Shown one piece after another: positions 36,101-45,100 of a stretch of DNA of 56,257 nt; the first letter of the stretch is position 1; each line of letters opens with the position of its first letter. The stretch is taken from IMG/VR virus record IMGVR_UViG_3300027754_002235, positions 1 to 56,257 of that record, one strand, 5' to 3'. A program made the position numbers and the translations under genes. The DNA comes from a virus. The notes under the pieces were generated by a model that saw nothing but the letters and a program-made list of their open reading frames with translations, was not told where the DNA came from and did not search any database.

Positions 36101-39100
36101 TAAATCAGCTAGTGCTAAGTAATCACGTGGACGATATCCAATTAAACTGAAACTTAATAGGTCAGCATCATTCTCTAAATTAGGACGATTAACATCATAG
36201 TATATTGTACTTTCATAAGAACGGGTACTAGTATTAGGTAACAAACCTTTTTGTATTTCATTGTAATCTGTTTGTTTCCATTCACGTTCTTCAAATATTT
36301 CTTTTGCTTGAATAATGGCTAAAGCGATCCAGTATTTGTTTTTGTACTTAACAATACTACCTGTTGTATATTTTACTGTTTTATCCCAAACAAGTATGTT
36401 ATCTTGATTTAAGATAAAACCCTGAGCATCAATTGTGCCGTTCCATTCTGCAGTTTTAACACCACGAACAGAAATACGATTTTGACGTAGTCCTGTAATC
36501 AAGTTATAAATTACATCATTAAATAATGTAACATTATCAAATACAATACCATGTTCAAAATTACTAATGCTAAATTGTCCATATGCAACTGTATCACCTG
36601 AATTTAATGGTTGCGCTGTAAATAGTGTTCCATCACGCACAATACTTAAATCAGTATTTTGTATTGGATATAAGTTTTGATTTAATACAAAATTTTGTCT
36701 TTGTAGTGTTAATGGTTGTACAATATAACTATCTTTGTTGATAGAAATTAAATTAGCTGCAGGGTTAATATTAACAATACTGCCGGGTTCCCATCCTGAT
36801 TGAGCCCAATACAAATACTCAGCTACCATCTGTCTCCAGCTTACTGTTAAGCCAGATTCAATTTGTTCAAACAATACGCCTTGACTTGCTAAATATCTTC
36901 CATACCCTTCTAGAAATTGTGATACCTGTTGTACTGTGATGAATTCAGTTCCATAGGCTACTACTTCAGTAGTATCATAATAGTTTTTAGCCAATTGTAC
37001 ACTCAATCCCTGAACAGATACTCTTTCATAATTACCATTAATTTTAGGTGTTAATATCTTAAAGTAAGCAGTAGTCTGACTGTTGCCATATACTTTATAA
37101 CCAGTACTTGTTAATTGTATAATCATACCACTGTAAATAATTTTATCAAATGGTTGATTATCGTATAACAATACTTGATAGCTTTCATCAGGAATCAATA
37201 AGCTACTATTGTTGCTATTAGCGGTTGATTTTTCAACATAGAATTTTAATAAATTCTTATCACTGAAGCCGGCAAGTCTGTATACTAATCTAACGTCAAT
37301 GTTAAATAACAAGTCAGTAATATTAGTAGTAGCATCAATACCTACTTGTTTTTCAAAGTCAACAATCCAATTGATATAACTTGTTTTAGCAGTACCATTA
37401 CCATAAATCTCTACGTCACTTATAACTAAATGGGTACGATCATTAACTAGGTATTGATCAAATTCTACATTGTATTTGTAGTTGTCAATATCAACACCTA
37501 GGTTAAAAAACTCAGCTGGTTTAGTCAATGCCAGTATACGCATTAAATCAAAAGGCCAACTACTACTTCTACGATATGAAAACTCTGCTGGGCCTACATC
37601 ACCAACTATCCAATTACGATTAAATGACGTATTACTATAGTTACCCACAATAGAAACAAAAGGTGATACTAAATTACCTTGACTATCTACAGGTAATACT
37701 TGTAATAATTGTGGACGCACAGCTGTGGGTATTACAACTGGATTACCATTATTCCAATCAATACCTTGTGCTAAATCATTCCACAATACTAAGTTATCGC
37801 TTGTGTATGGAGCAGGGCCATATCGTGTTTCCCACCATGTTGGTTGACCAGTAAATCCTAACATTTCCCATGGCATGGTATCAGGATTACTAGTGTCGTA
37901 GAAATATTCATATATACCTCTCCAATATCCTTGTGGAATAACTTCTCTGTTTATTTTATTTCCACTTTGATTATAGTTGTATGTAAATTCGTTATTAGCA
38001 CTATAAAATTGAGTTTTATAATTGATTCTATTTTGACCAACCCAATCTAAGAAACTAGTTGTGTAAATTTGCAATATTTCATCATAGCTATAATCTGTAT
38101 CTCTAAAAAAGCCCGGTAACACTTCATATTCTTGTATAGGAATAACATTACTTAATTTTAAATTGTTGTATATACGTTTTTCAAACTCAAGTAATACCTG
38201 ATCTCTAAAATCAATTAATACTCCGTCAATATATTCTCCGTATAATTTATTATATGAGCCATCGTGTCCTACAATAAAATATGTGGGTGGATTATATGCT
38301 GTATCTAATATAACAGACGGTATAGTTGAAGGGTATAATCCTAATTTTGTAGGAGTATTTGGAATATAACTTCCATATGTTTGATTATATTCTTTAACGG
38401 TAATTTGATCACCTGGTGCCAAATCTAATGTTACCGTTAATGACGGGCTATCAGAACTTATAGTGTAATCAACACCACTAATTAATTGAGTAATTATTCC
38501 CATTGTGTTAGTTATGTAAACTAATACACCATTATAATTAGCTGTAGCAAAATTATAAATTTTACTTAATGGGTATATACTCACATCTAATGCGTTTGCA
38601 AAACTATAGGTGTTAGTAATGTATGCCGCTTTTGATGGCAACATATCACTCCAAAAGAAACTATTACTATCTGTTTTTGCGTTAGTAATTGTATCTAACG
38701 CATTATCTAACATAGTTGAAGGAGATAAACGTTGAGTAAAATCTGTAGTATTAATTGTATCAACTAACAAAGTTTTAAATGTAATATATTCCTTGCTATT
38801 ATACATTAACGCATTGAATAAATTATGATTCTGTTTACGTAAAAATGCTCCGGGTAATACTAAACTTGCACTATTTTGTATAATCTTATTACCATATGGA
38901 ACCATGTTACCCAAGTCACGGTAATTGTTTGCGCCAAATACATCGCCGGTTGTATTTAGATTATTATAGAAACTACTTTGATATTGACCGCGAATATCAC
39001 CTATATTAACTCCAATAATATCTTCATTAAGTGGATTATTATTTAAATTGACTGGTATTTCGTAATACGCAGTTTCACTCACCTGATCACTTAATAATAA

Positions 39101-42085
39101 TATTTCAATTACGGTATCCACTAGTGGATTAGGTACAGTAAATGTTACTATTGTTTGTGTGTCCGTTATTACTACTGTGTAATCACTTGAATATTCTATT
39201 TTATTATTTACAAAGAGTTGTATAGTAGGCCAAACACTATCTGTATCGGCTAGTTTAGCAATATCACATGTGAACGTTGAAGTAGGATTTGCGGCATAAT
39301 AGTCAAATTCAAATATTTGATATTGTACACTAGGGCCAATTGCGGTTTGCCAACCCAATTGTCTTATTGAAGTTGTCAAATCACTATAATTATAAACATA
39401 TCCTGTATTAACTTTTTGTGTAACAGGAGTAGTTCCACTTACATAGTTAAATGATGCTGAGTTTAATGATACGTCAAAACTGATATCACCTATATTATCA
39501 ACCGAGCTATATGTTAATGGGAATCCTAACACAGGGTCATCTAACCCTGATCCTAAACCATATGCAAATAATTTATTACCAGCAAATGATGTACCAACAT
39601 ATACTGTAGGATCACCAAAACTAATTTCGTTACTATCAAATATATCAAATAAAGGTGGTTGATTTACTGTGGTTTTTTGTTGACCTTCTATCCATTCTAT
39701 TCCATCAAAGTAAAAATCCATTCCTTGATAATTATACCCCCTAAAGGCAACAGTTTGTTCATTTGCTAAAACAAGACCATCCTCAGCTTGTGATAATGTA
39801 ATTACAGGAGCATCACCTAATACTAATGTAGAAAATCTAACTACATATATTTTATTTCTAATATTTAAATTAGTGTCGGCAGCAAATACAATTCGTGCAC
39901 CATCAAATAAAGAATAACTATCGTTTTGTATATCGTTAGCTATTAATGAGGAGTTGGCGCCGGCTACTACCGTGTATGCACTAGACCAAGATACTGTTAA
40001 TGTTAATGTAGTTGTACCGGATATGCCAGTAATTTGACTATTTCTTGGTAATCGATTAGTACTATCATTTATATATTGACCAACTTGGAATGCTCCGGTA
40101 ACATATTCTGCATTAATTTGAACATTAGTAGACACCTTTATTCCTGCTCCACTACCTGTTCCAACTACTACACATATAACAATATCATTAAGACTATATG
40201 TTATACCCGTAGTACCAGCGACGGTGTTCCAATTGGTACTACCTACTGTGCTTATTGTATAAGATTGTCCTACTACGAAAGAGGTAGCATTTACAGGTGT
40301 TACTGCGACTGAAGCTATAGTGGCATTATATCCCGTATATACTTCTACGTCAGGATAATAATTTTCTTGCCCGGCTACTTGATTTGCGGCGTCTGTTGTT
40401 CTGAAATCAATAAAGTCAATTGGTGGTTTACCAACAACACCTGAATCAAACAAACGTAAATTAGGGTAAAATTCAATAATAGGGCGTTTAGCTTTATTAG
40501 TTGGAGTAGCGTAAAGACTAACTAAAGCCGGATTACTATTATATGTAGCGGTAGCGTTTATTACATCAATATGAAACCATCGGTTACTACGTGACCATGC
40601 ATTTCTATCAATACTATTTCTAGTAATAGTAATGTAATCTTGTAATACAGGGATATACAAATTAACATCATAATTGCCAATATCATATGGAGTGGTATCA
40701 TATGGAATATAAGTACCTTGAGTAAATGGTTCCGGAGCTATTAGGTCTGTTACCGGAATTAATTGTATTGCTGTTCCTACTCCCTCAACATAAAATCTAA
40801 TATTTTCATAACTAGCAGGATATATTTGCCCTAAAAATATTACCTTTAAACCATTGGTAAATACCACACCATTTGAAGATGTGTAATTTGCTTGACCTAT
40901 AACATCAGTAAGTACATCAATACGATTAGTGCTATTACTAGATATTAATCTAATTTGACCTACTTTATTAGTTGAGGTGCCGTCTTGATAATACAATGTA
41001 TCAAGCAATGAACTTAAGTAAGGTATTAATGTGATTACATCACCTGTAGTTCTATAAAATGTTTTACCAATATACTCTGTACCAAAATTAGCAGTAATGT
41101 TTTCTTCAATAGGAATAGTATCGCCTACAACTAATGTTATTGTGGGGTCTACCGGGTCTCCGGTATATGTAATTGTATAAAATGTTGTTTCATCCTCATC
41201 ATTATAAAACATTAAAGTAAGACCATCTATTGAGGTAAGACCATCTATTCCGTTTGCCAAACTACTAAGTAACTCTCCTTCAACATCAGCATATAATAAA
41301 GTAGTTACTAAATCAACACGATTGTTGCCAGGAAATTGATATTCATCTTGTGCATTTTTTAATGGAACTGTAAATGTTACTACTCCAACTTCTGCACCAT
41401 TATTGTCAACACCCAATATATCACGTGTTTGTACATTGGGCTGATTGGGGTCATAACCAGTAACACCTGGCATGCCTTGAATCCAAAATTCACTATCTTG
41501 ATTGACATTAAAAGAGTATGTACCACCACGTAATAATGTAAGTGTTGGGTTGGTAGAACCCTGTGTTTGTCCAACAGCAGTTACTAAATAACCATTTGGA
41601 TTACTTGTAACAATATAATCAGTAGCGTTGTAAACTGTTTCTGTACTTACTGTTACTGCTTCCGGACCTTCAGGAATCCAATAATATTGATTAAAGTTAA
41701 TAATCTTATCTAGGTTAGTAAAACTATCCCATGAATAAAATTGGCCGGTAAACAATCTGTTGTTATCACCTATCAATGCACCTTCTAATTCTAATCCATC
41801 AATAATACCCGGATAACTAATAAAATCTTGTGCAGTACTTGTATCTTTTTTTAGAAATACTACGCCTGGATCAAGTTGGTAATCTGTTCTAGTTTTTGTA
41901 GGTTCTGTTACGTAATAATTTTTAGCATTAACACCATATCCAAATCTACTACCAATATAACCCTGAATTCGTTTAGTATTTGGTTGGTCTACTATTTGAT
42001 CTAGCGTTGCATTTAAAAATTGACTATTAGTAGTTGTTTTAAATATTTCTGGTAGAAAATTTAATGTTCTAATTCTTGTTGCCAT
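24188..42085 (-). CDS. Giant 5965-aa baseplate/tail protein at the gp7 position
   Basis: One uninterrupted reading frame fills nearly a third of the window, directly after gene 6, where T4 has genes 7 and 8. The N-terminus (MATRIRTLNFLPEIFKTTTN, then NQYYWIPEGPEAVTV) is a dedicated domain, probably for baseplate attachment. Domains in order: beta-rich, Asn/Thr-rich segments at ~1-2250, with one GQSYTISTVGSTNWNTVAG motif near 610; an FG-GAP-like propeller region at ~2290-2960 (WGSAVAISGDTNWLYISA); baseplate-like segments to ~3700; a cluster of ~75-residue modules at ~3930-4390; a YCF48/BNR-type propeller at ~4650-4965 (GDNGTIFTSTNGSNW); more modules at ~5120-5560; and a terminus with GRNYVIQSVGTTDFTAIGA. 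It is likely a structural wedge-to-fibre connector carrying sugar-binding propellers. No transmembrane span or catalytic motif is visible. GAGAG precedes the ATG. T4 gp7 is far smaller, so the equivalence is positional. Confidence 0.8.
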   Translation of the reverse strand: MATRIRTLNFLPEIFKTTTNSQFLNATLDQIVDQPNTKRIQGYIGSRFGYGVNAKNYYVTEPTKTRTDYQLDPGVVFLKKDTSTAQDFISYPGIIDGLELEGALIGDNNRLFTGQFYSWDSFTNLDKIINFNQYYWIPEGPEAVTVSTETVYNATDYIVTSNPNGYLVTAVGQTQGSTNPTLTLLRGGTYSFNVNQDSEFWIQGMPGVTGYDPNQPNVQTRDILGVDNNGAEVGVVTFTVPLKNAQDEYQFPGNNRVDLVTTLLYADVEGELLSSLANGIDGLTSIDGLTLMFYNDEDETTFYTITYTGDPVDPTITLVVGDTIPIEENITANFGTEYIGKTFYRTTGDVITLIPYLSSLLDTLYYQDGTSTNKVGQIRLISSNSTNRIDVLTDVIGQANYTSSNGVVFTNGLKVIFLGQIYPASYENIRFYVEGVGTAIQLIPVTDLIAPEPFTQGTYIPYDTTPYDIGNYDVNLYIPVLQDYITITRNSIDRNAWSRSNRWFHIDVINATATYNSNPALVSLYATPTNKAKRPIIEFYPNLRLFDSGVVGKPPIDFIDFRTTDAANQVAGQENYYPDVEVYTGYNATIASVAVTPVNATSFVVGQSYTISTVGSTNWNTVAGTTGITYSLNDIVICVVVGTGSGAGIKVSTNVQINAEYVTGAFQVGQYINDSTNRLPRNSQITGISGTTTLTLTVSWSSAYTVVAGANSSLIANDIQNDSYSLFDGARIVFAADTNLNIRNKIYVVRFSTLVLGDAPVITLSQAEDGLVLANEQTVAFRGYNYQGMDFYFDGIEWIEGQQKTTVNQPPLFDIFDSNEISFGDPTVYVGTSFAGNKLFAYGLGSGLDDPVLGFPLTYSSVDNIGDISFDVSLNSASFNYVSGTTPVTQKVNTGYVYNYSDLTTSIRQLGWQTAIGPSVQYQIFEFDYYAANPTSTFTCDIAKLADTDSVWPTIQLFVNNKIEYSSDYTVVITDTQTIVTFTVPNPLVDTVIEILLLSDQVSETAYYEIPVNLNNNPLNEDIIGVNIGDIRGQYQSSFYNNLNTTGDVFGANNYRDLGNMVPYGNKIIQNSASLVLPGAFLRKQNHNLFNALMYNSKEYITFKTLLVDTINTTDFTQRLSPSTMLDNALDTITNAKTDSNSFFWSDMLPSKAAYITNTYSFANALDVSIYPLSKIYNFATANYNGVLVYITNTMGIITQLISGVDYTISSDSPSLTVTLDLAPGDQITVKEYNQTYGSYIPNTPTKLGLYPSTIPSVILDTAYNPPTYFIVGHDGSYNKLYGEYIDGVLIDFRDQVLLEFEKRIYNNLKLSNVIPIQEYEVLPGFFRDTDYSYDEILQIYTTSFLDWVGQNRINYKTQFYSANNEFTYNYNQSGNKINREVIPQGYWRGIYEYFYDTSNPDTMPWEMLGFTGQPTWWETRYGPAPYTSDNLVLWNDLAQGIDWNNGNPVVIPTAVRPQLLQVLPVDSQGNLVSPFVSIVGNYSNTSFNRNWIVGDVGPAEFSYRRSSSWPFDLMRILALTKPAEFFNLGVDIDNYKYNVEFDQYLVNDRTHLVISDVEIYGNGTAKTSYINWIVDFEKQVGIDATTNITDLLFNIDVRLVYRLAGFSDKNLLKFYVEKSTANSNNSSLLIPDESYQVLLYDNQPFDKIIYSGMIIQLTSTGYKVYGNSQTTAYFKILTPKINGNYERVSVQGLSVQLAKNYYDTTEVVAYGTEFITVQQVSQFLEGYGRYLASQGVLFEQIESGLTVSWRQMVAEYLYWAQSGWEPGSIVNINPAANLISINKDSYIVQPLTLQRQNFVLNQNLYPIQNTDLSIVRDGTLFTAQPLNSGDTVAYGQFSISNFEHGIVFDNVTLFNDVIYNLITGLRQNRISVRGVKTAEWNGTIDAQGFILNQDNILVWDKTVKYTTGSIVKYKNKYWIALAIIQAKEIFEEREWKQTDYNEIQKGLLPNTSTRSYESTIYYDVNRPNLENDADLLSFSLIGYRPRDYLALADLTDITQINVYKNFIKNKGTLNAVNVFKGANLPQGGIDYDIYENWAIKSGEFGGVLNSNFIDFKLNQNLLTGNPSIVGLTNGIATDGVQQEVPLYSLYNYGRPVNSTDVLPLLPTDTPSTLFPYAGYANFNDMRIAAYYYYNLATSTSPSGLFTPLSELYVGQYVWLADYQGTWQVMTPVSLGSVIFVQNNLNGTATITFINPHGLIKYQPFAIVNFNNSLNGYYIVNAIINLNSILVNVVLDSAITSITGQGIGFKFQSQRVANPSDIIDLPLLNTEFVKTKVWVDTNNDGDWAVYRKSLNYAYDSELVKDGSETFGSAVAYTDTLGYLIGDADAGFAYRYSFNVLFDRYDLMQTLTGTASFGTTIAYANDIFVISQPTGTPEVYVYQLVVNTTVDELQSLQSAITAPGGVTEWGSAVAISGDTNWLYISAVTSSASLVYVYRYSIVTEEYELSNTIDLSLSDDDNFGYSLATDYYGATVVIGTPDQNYNGSTENWGYTYVYDRTVQNFESQFTSLPDVPQTFTLAWTPSTTTVTVTATNSSTDRLTCADSSSLIVNNPIVFTGTAFGGVSLDTVYYVLAKPTGTTFTISADRGGPITPLDTASSTMSAVQQDTPLYITVNGTLIADSTYYNVGFTITIVQGLNAGDIINVSGNNFVLAQTLTTENTPRIGVQFGISVDTNTYATEILVGAPFELNSTNQEGAVYRYTSGGGKYGMIIGTTDCNITTTRKILINGYLVVLSAGDATTSSSAINQANITNVHSTAIDGKLIISLIDNALASANNKLNVTTLDNNTWAELGFNTYTQTQTINDPHGQGTTQFGNVVKFNEFSSFIVSAPTATRYQATTFDSTDDEDYDNDTLFDNNTTQWVDTYRNAGAVYMFDYLSVYNESLTNCGNFVYAQSTNDINETYGSQPMYGHAVEFNASHVVIGTPNFKPDTVAGQIVTYFNSTGTPDWSVYRSSSPVVDISRIQNILLYSAITNNTLDNLDYIDPLQGKILGSVRENIDVVSNVDPAGYNSIGLSEMVWGAAQVGQLWFNTSTTRFVNYHQDNIVYNSKWWGQIFPGSDVTVYSWITSNVPPISYTGPGTPFNIDAFAIEYTLNATGVLTPVYFYWVRNTNIIFTNQGKTLADSIIQSYIASPINSGISYFAPLEQDIYALYNCSDNINANDTVLHIGYSTGTNDDVSHSLYNLIRTNYANDFLPGLPTTNGLDIPLSLYDRMLDSLCGVDESGAVVPDPYLPKPVQYGIYARPRQSFFVSRLLALKNYLTYANEILAQYPISETRRSLFLYTEGVTNRSTDPVYNTDPDPDNPYYSVNPWTGPIIPFYSTTDYWYYINWWATGYDDNTKSALQVSIYADLATINATAGLIVTVAANGDGKSETYVYTNLNIWERIGLQDGTIEFSSDLWDYATARLGFGDNFFDTTPYDTYPSQETRSIVRALNEEIYTNELLIFRNKSLILLFEFIQSESIESQNYLPWLNKTSFIDVGHTIRELLPIEVFQSDNQDFLSGYINEVKPYHVVIKEFLFKYTGSELYAGNMTDFDLPAQYNIDVQQFITPELVYTNPSAINQYLPTDPIWQTALYSEWFNNYGLAITGVNDYQITVLASYVALNSSAMAVDNAYGFPINGTILIGDELIGYSNVDRSNNTLSGLTRGVNGTPISVHIPGQNITIDLPAVLMLNGGRGYINPPRVIAYIDTTIYPEPRRAAVFQAVMNLDSILRVDVIDSGDGYAVLPEIIIDPSLSITFTADNVDTLSNTITLPVPLLQTGDLIKYTIGVNTTAIGGLDVDQYYYVNVLESTPTFNVGLYTTYRNAINNVDRVVFFNTGSGDNNILNLSAKASCVSTSIPIRENQIALRFDRTTYNSQLIDWVSGQFYGSYYAGLYNNSVRISSSSITLESTQPNIDTILASAQGAVFEIEGVTNDQVLEWSSRTRNVVSTVSATDIITIQPSTGGAPDEGTVGPTTGFYVDMPIKFQGAVGASNIITNTTYYIKEILNDTEITIASSVGGGTFALGNATISSAGLLLYVGEVTNTAIVTLFYPGILNVTNTTGTINIITSPLTASNLGGTNGFYTNLPVFFTGTVFGGIIENERYYITTVVDDENFTISTSEDPLIINVTSTTASTDYITCEGTLGLSINDPIIFNNMSISGSSVSTFGNIVQGTTYYVSNVIDSTNFQISTIINGGTFALANATGTCTATDQKDTVQLTTVTGNMTCNVGLPISPGQVTGQQFTFYPTGSTTTYLGLTGTDGNLIQREIDNALATGNYLSITSASGGLNNIYNNMPITVPSNYSTLIGGTTYYIVENGFVQTDVTSTSAGNVLTCTSTSGFYDNMLITFTGTALGGTILDTAYYVIGASITGTQFKISLSPSGSEIDLTSDSGAIMTVTGQPYIKVSDTLGGSVYALTNASTNKIFTQEPTAVPEFDVSWILGGYRVTITDPGEGYTVTNTITIPGNLLGGTTPANNLVMTVNTIDTITANPDNEFLPLESDGTILSVICAGTPNDVVEQYYLKIISATECEVYSDALLQIPVTGIGFPYIAGDYALLPEPFYFNQSIVKYNNRVYQCIISNNDTEFIFGKWELLQSDSRKLNALDRIVGYYQPTINMPGLDLTQLVDGITYPNSTYMDNAFPPAEEYTLDTELQDQPFSPIEVDTTGIIFDGVTYFASANTPTYSDVIYKNNSTWISDKLSNQLLGLSDIGYFNGMYVMTSNNNATPIFVSDDGIVWTTSGLTTNSVSIASTSLNKVSYLNNIYVAVGDNIVSSIDAYNWVERYRVTNLVLYSVSGITINNFIGFIAVGYGPDYSVIPTVTKSVVLRSLDGVTWSDVTPSGSTESIYGVTSGNNIIIIVGDNGTIFTSTNGSNWVNVSSGSDNLTNIIYADDLGLFVAIGELGVILTSSDDGVTWTSQSSGTSVNLNDIIWNSTDSLFTIVGDNNVVLQSDDGVTWINTGLFITSPTVYDVQGDAFTAGYGPEELVPGVVTDNLTMIVTTRPGTNWDVETYQHVGYNVVSTQITPTLGQLTFDFFGLVQIPAQLSVFQVDGSTGLATRLYDDSFTTDWIAKTISLNTALSGNDSLMIEVYEVGNGDQLEKSNSQSDPIRINDTTGFDEIYLNCNYSATRTAGSGVIRPGSEPINVIASETDSVNDTILCDTVIDLTLNEQIVFQGGVFGGIVVGTNYYIKTISTVTNKITISDTTIGGVAGPTFQLTTDTGSMDIIIQTGSGTTWSDPIVYHNGNRLVLGNSTRITETESTNDSVTCNSTEGMVVNQPIIFSDTMFGGVIAPQTTYYIKSIIDSNQFTISATSVSGVPGPTLALTNASGGAISITNDYTFGIAPNGIAAIIIFTAQYDDTVDYLTYTVFGETYPAQYGYTIPELQLIEGDGTVGPFTLTNYVSGDNPLNAIVEIDGVRIIDTEYTIDDVTNTLTFTTLTPSSSETIAVTSYNLTERQDFNTQYDITGATVSNIVNINNQITLPITSVYVTATTTGTNLLTCSDSSGFIVDQTIIFQGTSFGNVLTDGTMYYVKSVTFPYDGTFTISSTLGGTTFTLTTDTGVIIAYVGGQPAVRVTTGSPHGLASPTASDELIRIDGTLGSIQLNNNTYYVHVINDTQVDLYNSPYLSEIGDVNDPVTSISSYISGGYLWIDETFVVDSDWEQSNVDRLWVTINGYRVPALSLYLNANNNLSILVTIVSSDEIIITSMISSATPNELVYLQNVNKNSTESVYRANTNTKTWLVEPLFYTDLTLYINDSTRVTDTIIQNVIAPAEVNDIISIGLTADKNIISSVIVYNNTTSSYVDATNYDIVVIDLSPILEIYNDVTVGDSLTITTLEGNLLYINGEQIKYTTVNPILQAGTFKVGRNYVIQSVGTTDFTAIGASSNTPELEFTATGIGSGTGIAVALNAISGLQRGTNGTGELAYIPEYSEVFGILSSNLLPSVNYNLTWNSNVYDVTDGDPLQISETVAAYFLNTDVS
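25420..34510 (-). repeat. About nine ~75-residue beta modules in the giant protein
   Basis: Each unit reads roughly LTC-x-S-x-GF, then P-I-x-F-x-GT-x-F-GG, then YY-V/I, then FTIS and FxLTxxTG. Copies begin near 34500, 30290, 29950, 29740, 29300, 29165, 26700, 26365 and 25675. They are diverged and interspersed, not head-to-tail, so the duplication is old. Confidence 0.75.
27190..28130 (-). other. YCF48/BNR-type beta-propeller domain in the giant protein
   Basis: Several blades repeat an ASP-box-like pattern: S-x-D-G-x-x-W plus V-A-V/I-G-x-x-G. Examples are TSTNGSNWVNVSSGS, TSSDDGVTWTSQSSG and QSDDGVTWINTG. The fold resembles sialidase/YCF48 propellers, which often bind carbohydrates. Here it is part of a phage tail protein and unrelated to photosynthesis. 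Confidence 0.75.
33230..35230 (-). other. FG-GAP-like beta-propeller region in the giant protein
   Basis: Repeats such as ETFGSAVAYTDTLGYLIGDA, FGTTIAYANDIFVISQPTG, FGYSLATDYYGATVVIGTPD and YGHAVEFNASHVVIGTPNFK match the FG-x-x-(V/L) ... (V/I)-(V/I)-G-x-P pattern of FG-GAP blades found in integrin alpha chains. The gap in the middle is filled by one ~75-residue module. Confidence 0.65.
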
Positions 42086-42111
42086 TATTTCTCTCTATGA
42101 TTATATATTAC

Positions 42112-45100
42112 TTATCTTATCTGTAACTGTGCTGGTGTAAGTGCCGCAATCACAAGAACATCATTTGCTGTTGCGCTATTGGCAAATATTTCGTATGGTG
42201 CTGATTTAATTTCATATAAATCTCCAAAACTCATTGTAGGATCATTTGGAACTAATACTGCGGAGCTAATCAAATCACCCAATTGAGCATGTAAATATGC
42301 ACTCAATTCACTGAAGTAAAAGGTGTCTCCAAAATTCCAATTGTTAATATCAAAATATGTATTCATTGATGAAAGAACCGCACTACGTATTTCACTATCA
42401 CTTGCATTTGTATTACTTGCTTTAATAACTTTAACGGTTGCTCTTAGTTGTGCAGGTGCTTTAGGTCCAAATAATGGTACAAATATTACGCTATTTAAAA
42501 TTACACTATCACTTAACATCTTATAATCATTCAATGATCCATATGATTGTGTTAATTCATTAATTGTAGGTTTGTCCGGTATTGGTACCGTATTAGTAAT
42601 ATCTTGTAACCAATTTTGATAAGCAGTATAATAAGCCTGTGTTACTACATACAAATCAATAATGTTTGTAGTTGCTGGATCAATACGAGTTGTATTATTA
42701 CTATTATGACGATATTGGAATTGTAATCCTTGACGCCCTGGTTTCATACTATATTGTGGCTGGGCAGTTACAACATAAAAGGGAGTAGTAACTGTTTGGT
42801 TTTGTATTGTTATGTAAAACAAATTATCAATATATGCGTAAAACAATTGACCTTCTGGATATTCGTACTTAACTACTTCAATTTGTGTTTTAGTTGAATA
42901 TATATACACCACATCACTTGATGCTATTAATTGATAACGTGAAAGATTGACCGCATCTTGTAACAATACAAAGAAGGTATATATGCCAATATTAGTATTA
43001 CCATTAACATAACCAGTTACTTCTGTGAAGAAATCTGGATTACTTATAATAGTTCTGTCATTAACATCTATACTTGCTACTTCTACTTCAAAGTCATTTA
43101 CATATCCGTCACTTTCAACTGTTTGTCCTATTATACTTGAAGTAACAGGTGTAGCTAATGGATAGTTACTACTAGGTTGTGTATTAGTTGCTAATACTTT
43201 AACAAAGTCTTGCAATATTTTTCCACTAAGTGGATCATATACTAATTTACCATTTTCAAATGTAAAACGAGTATCAGCCACACTACCAAAATAATATCTT
43301 AATGAACGATATGTTATACTATAACGATTATTCCCCAAACTTAGTATGTTAACAAAATAATTACTAGCATCATATGTACCAATACTCCAACGATCTTGAG
43401 CAATAGTTAAACTGTTATCAAATATTAAACTAAAGCTTTGATTAAGTTCCATTCTAACGATACATTCTTGTATTACTATATTAGGTAATGAGTTATCAAA
43501 TGCAGGTAATATAGTAGATACGATTGCACCTTGAGGTACATAACCATTTAATGTTATTGGACCTAATCCATTACTAAATGCACCCTCACCATTATTGTAT
43601 CCATCACCTACTACATTTAATACAGTAGTCCATATATAAGTTTTATTTGATGGGCTAGCAATGCCAGCTATTAAACGATTTGTGTCACTAAAATAATATC
43701 CACTTGGTGCAGTAAATTTCATCATTGCACCTTTAGTAGTATATTTCATATTATATGTAGAATATGTTCCTACTGGGATAGGGGTGTCTGCACTACCATT
43801 AACGTTAAAGAAATACCCAGTTAAACTATTAGCATCAACTGTTTGTTCTTGCCAATATACAGTGCCATCACCTGATGTGGTGTTAACAGAGTACCGTGTG
43901 TAATTTTGAATGTAATATTGCCTAGCACGGTTATCTGCTAATAAGGCAGCTAATGTATCTGTTAAGAATGTAATAATATCACCGGAGGTATTGATGGTTA
44001 ATAATACATTACCATCGGTATCACTTTGGTACATACCACCGTCAGAGGCAAATGAATTCGTGCTGGAGTATTTTCCGGTTGGATCTAGCAGGTCTAAGTT
44101 TTTTGATACACCAACAGAACTACGGTTAATAGCTTTGCTTTTAATAATAGAACTGTATAATGTATATGGGAAATTGTTGTAATCTTCACCATTAACCATT
44201 CTATTCTGTGTGTAGTAGCGGGTAGGGGCACGTTGTTTAATATTTGCTAATGTTTCTCTTGACTGTGCGTTTGACACTGGTGTCTGTAATTCTAATCCTA
44301 ATGTAAGTGTTTCTGTTCGTCCTACCCTACTAATATAACTTATTGTAACTGATAGATTTTGCATCTCAGTTGGATTAATAGTATATGTCAATGCATTACC
44401 TGCACGTACATATGCTCTAAATGTTCCTACTGGGATCTCGGAAAATACTCCATCACCAAAAACGTAACTAACTTGGTCGTTAAATCTAGAACTAACTGAG
44501 AATATTCTGCGAACACTATTTTCAGTCTGTAAATAAGCATCAGCATAAACATTCTCTACTTGATTCCATAAAGTTCTATTAACGGCTGAACTGTTATCTG
44601 TACTTAACTGATACAACCAAGTATCTGTATTGTTAATACCCTGAATGTCAATATCAACTATTTGATTACTAATCTGTTGTGCTAAATTAAAATCAAAATT
44701 CTGTAATGAACCTTGTTTAAAGTAAAAGAAGAATCCTGTATTTGGACTACCGTATCCCAACTTGTCATTACGATAAGCCATATTCATTCTGCCACTTGGG
44801 GCAGGTGGAATTTCATATACATAATCTTCATCTAAAGTAGTTGAACTAACTAATTCAAAATTCATAGTTTGATTATCTACTACTGCAGTAAATGGTACTA
44901 TTGGTAAAGTAGCAGAAGGAATATTAATAGCATACTCATCTGTTTTAATACCAGCTATTTGAGCACTATTACCTGGACGTCCAATACGTTGTGTATTAAT
45001 TAATGTGGAATTGATGATTGTATTATATTGTTCTAACCAGTTAACATTTGCAGGATCATTCCAAAGAACGGTTTGATTACTTAAATTGAATCCATTTAAA

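Noticed and set aside
24188-42085. Assembly artefact joining several genes into one frame
   Set aside because: Coding character and domain style are continuous, module copies occur on both sides of any likely joint, and start and stop fit the neighbouring baseplate genes. Read-level support was not available to me.
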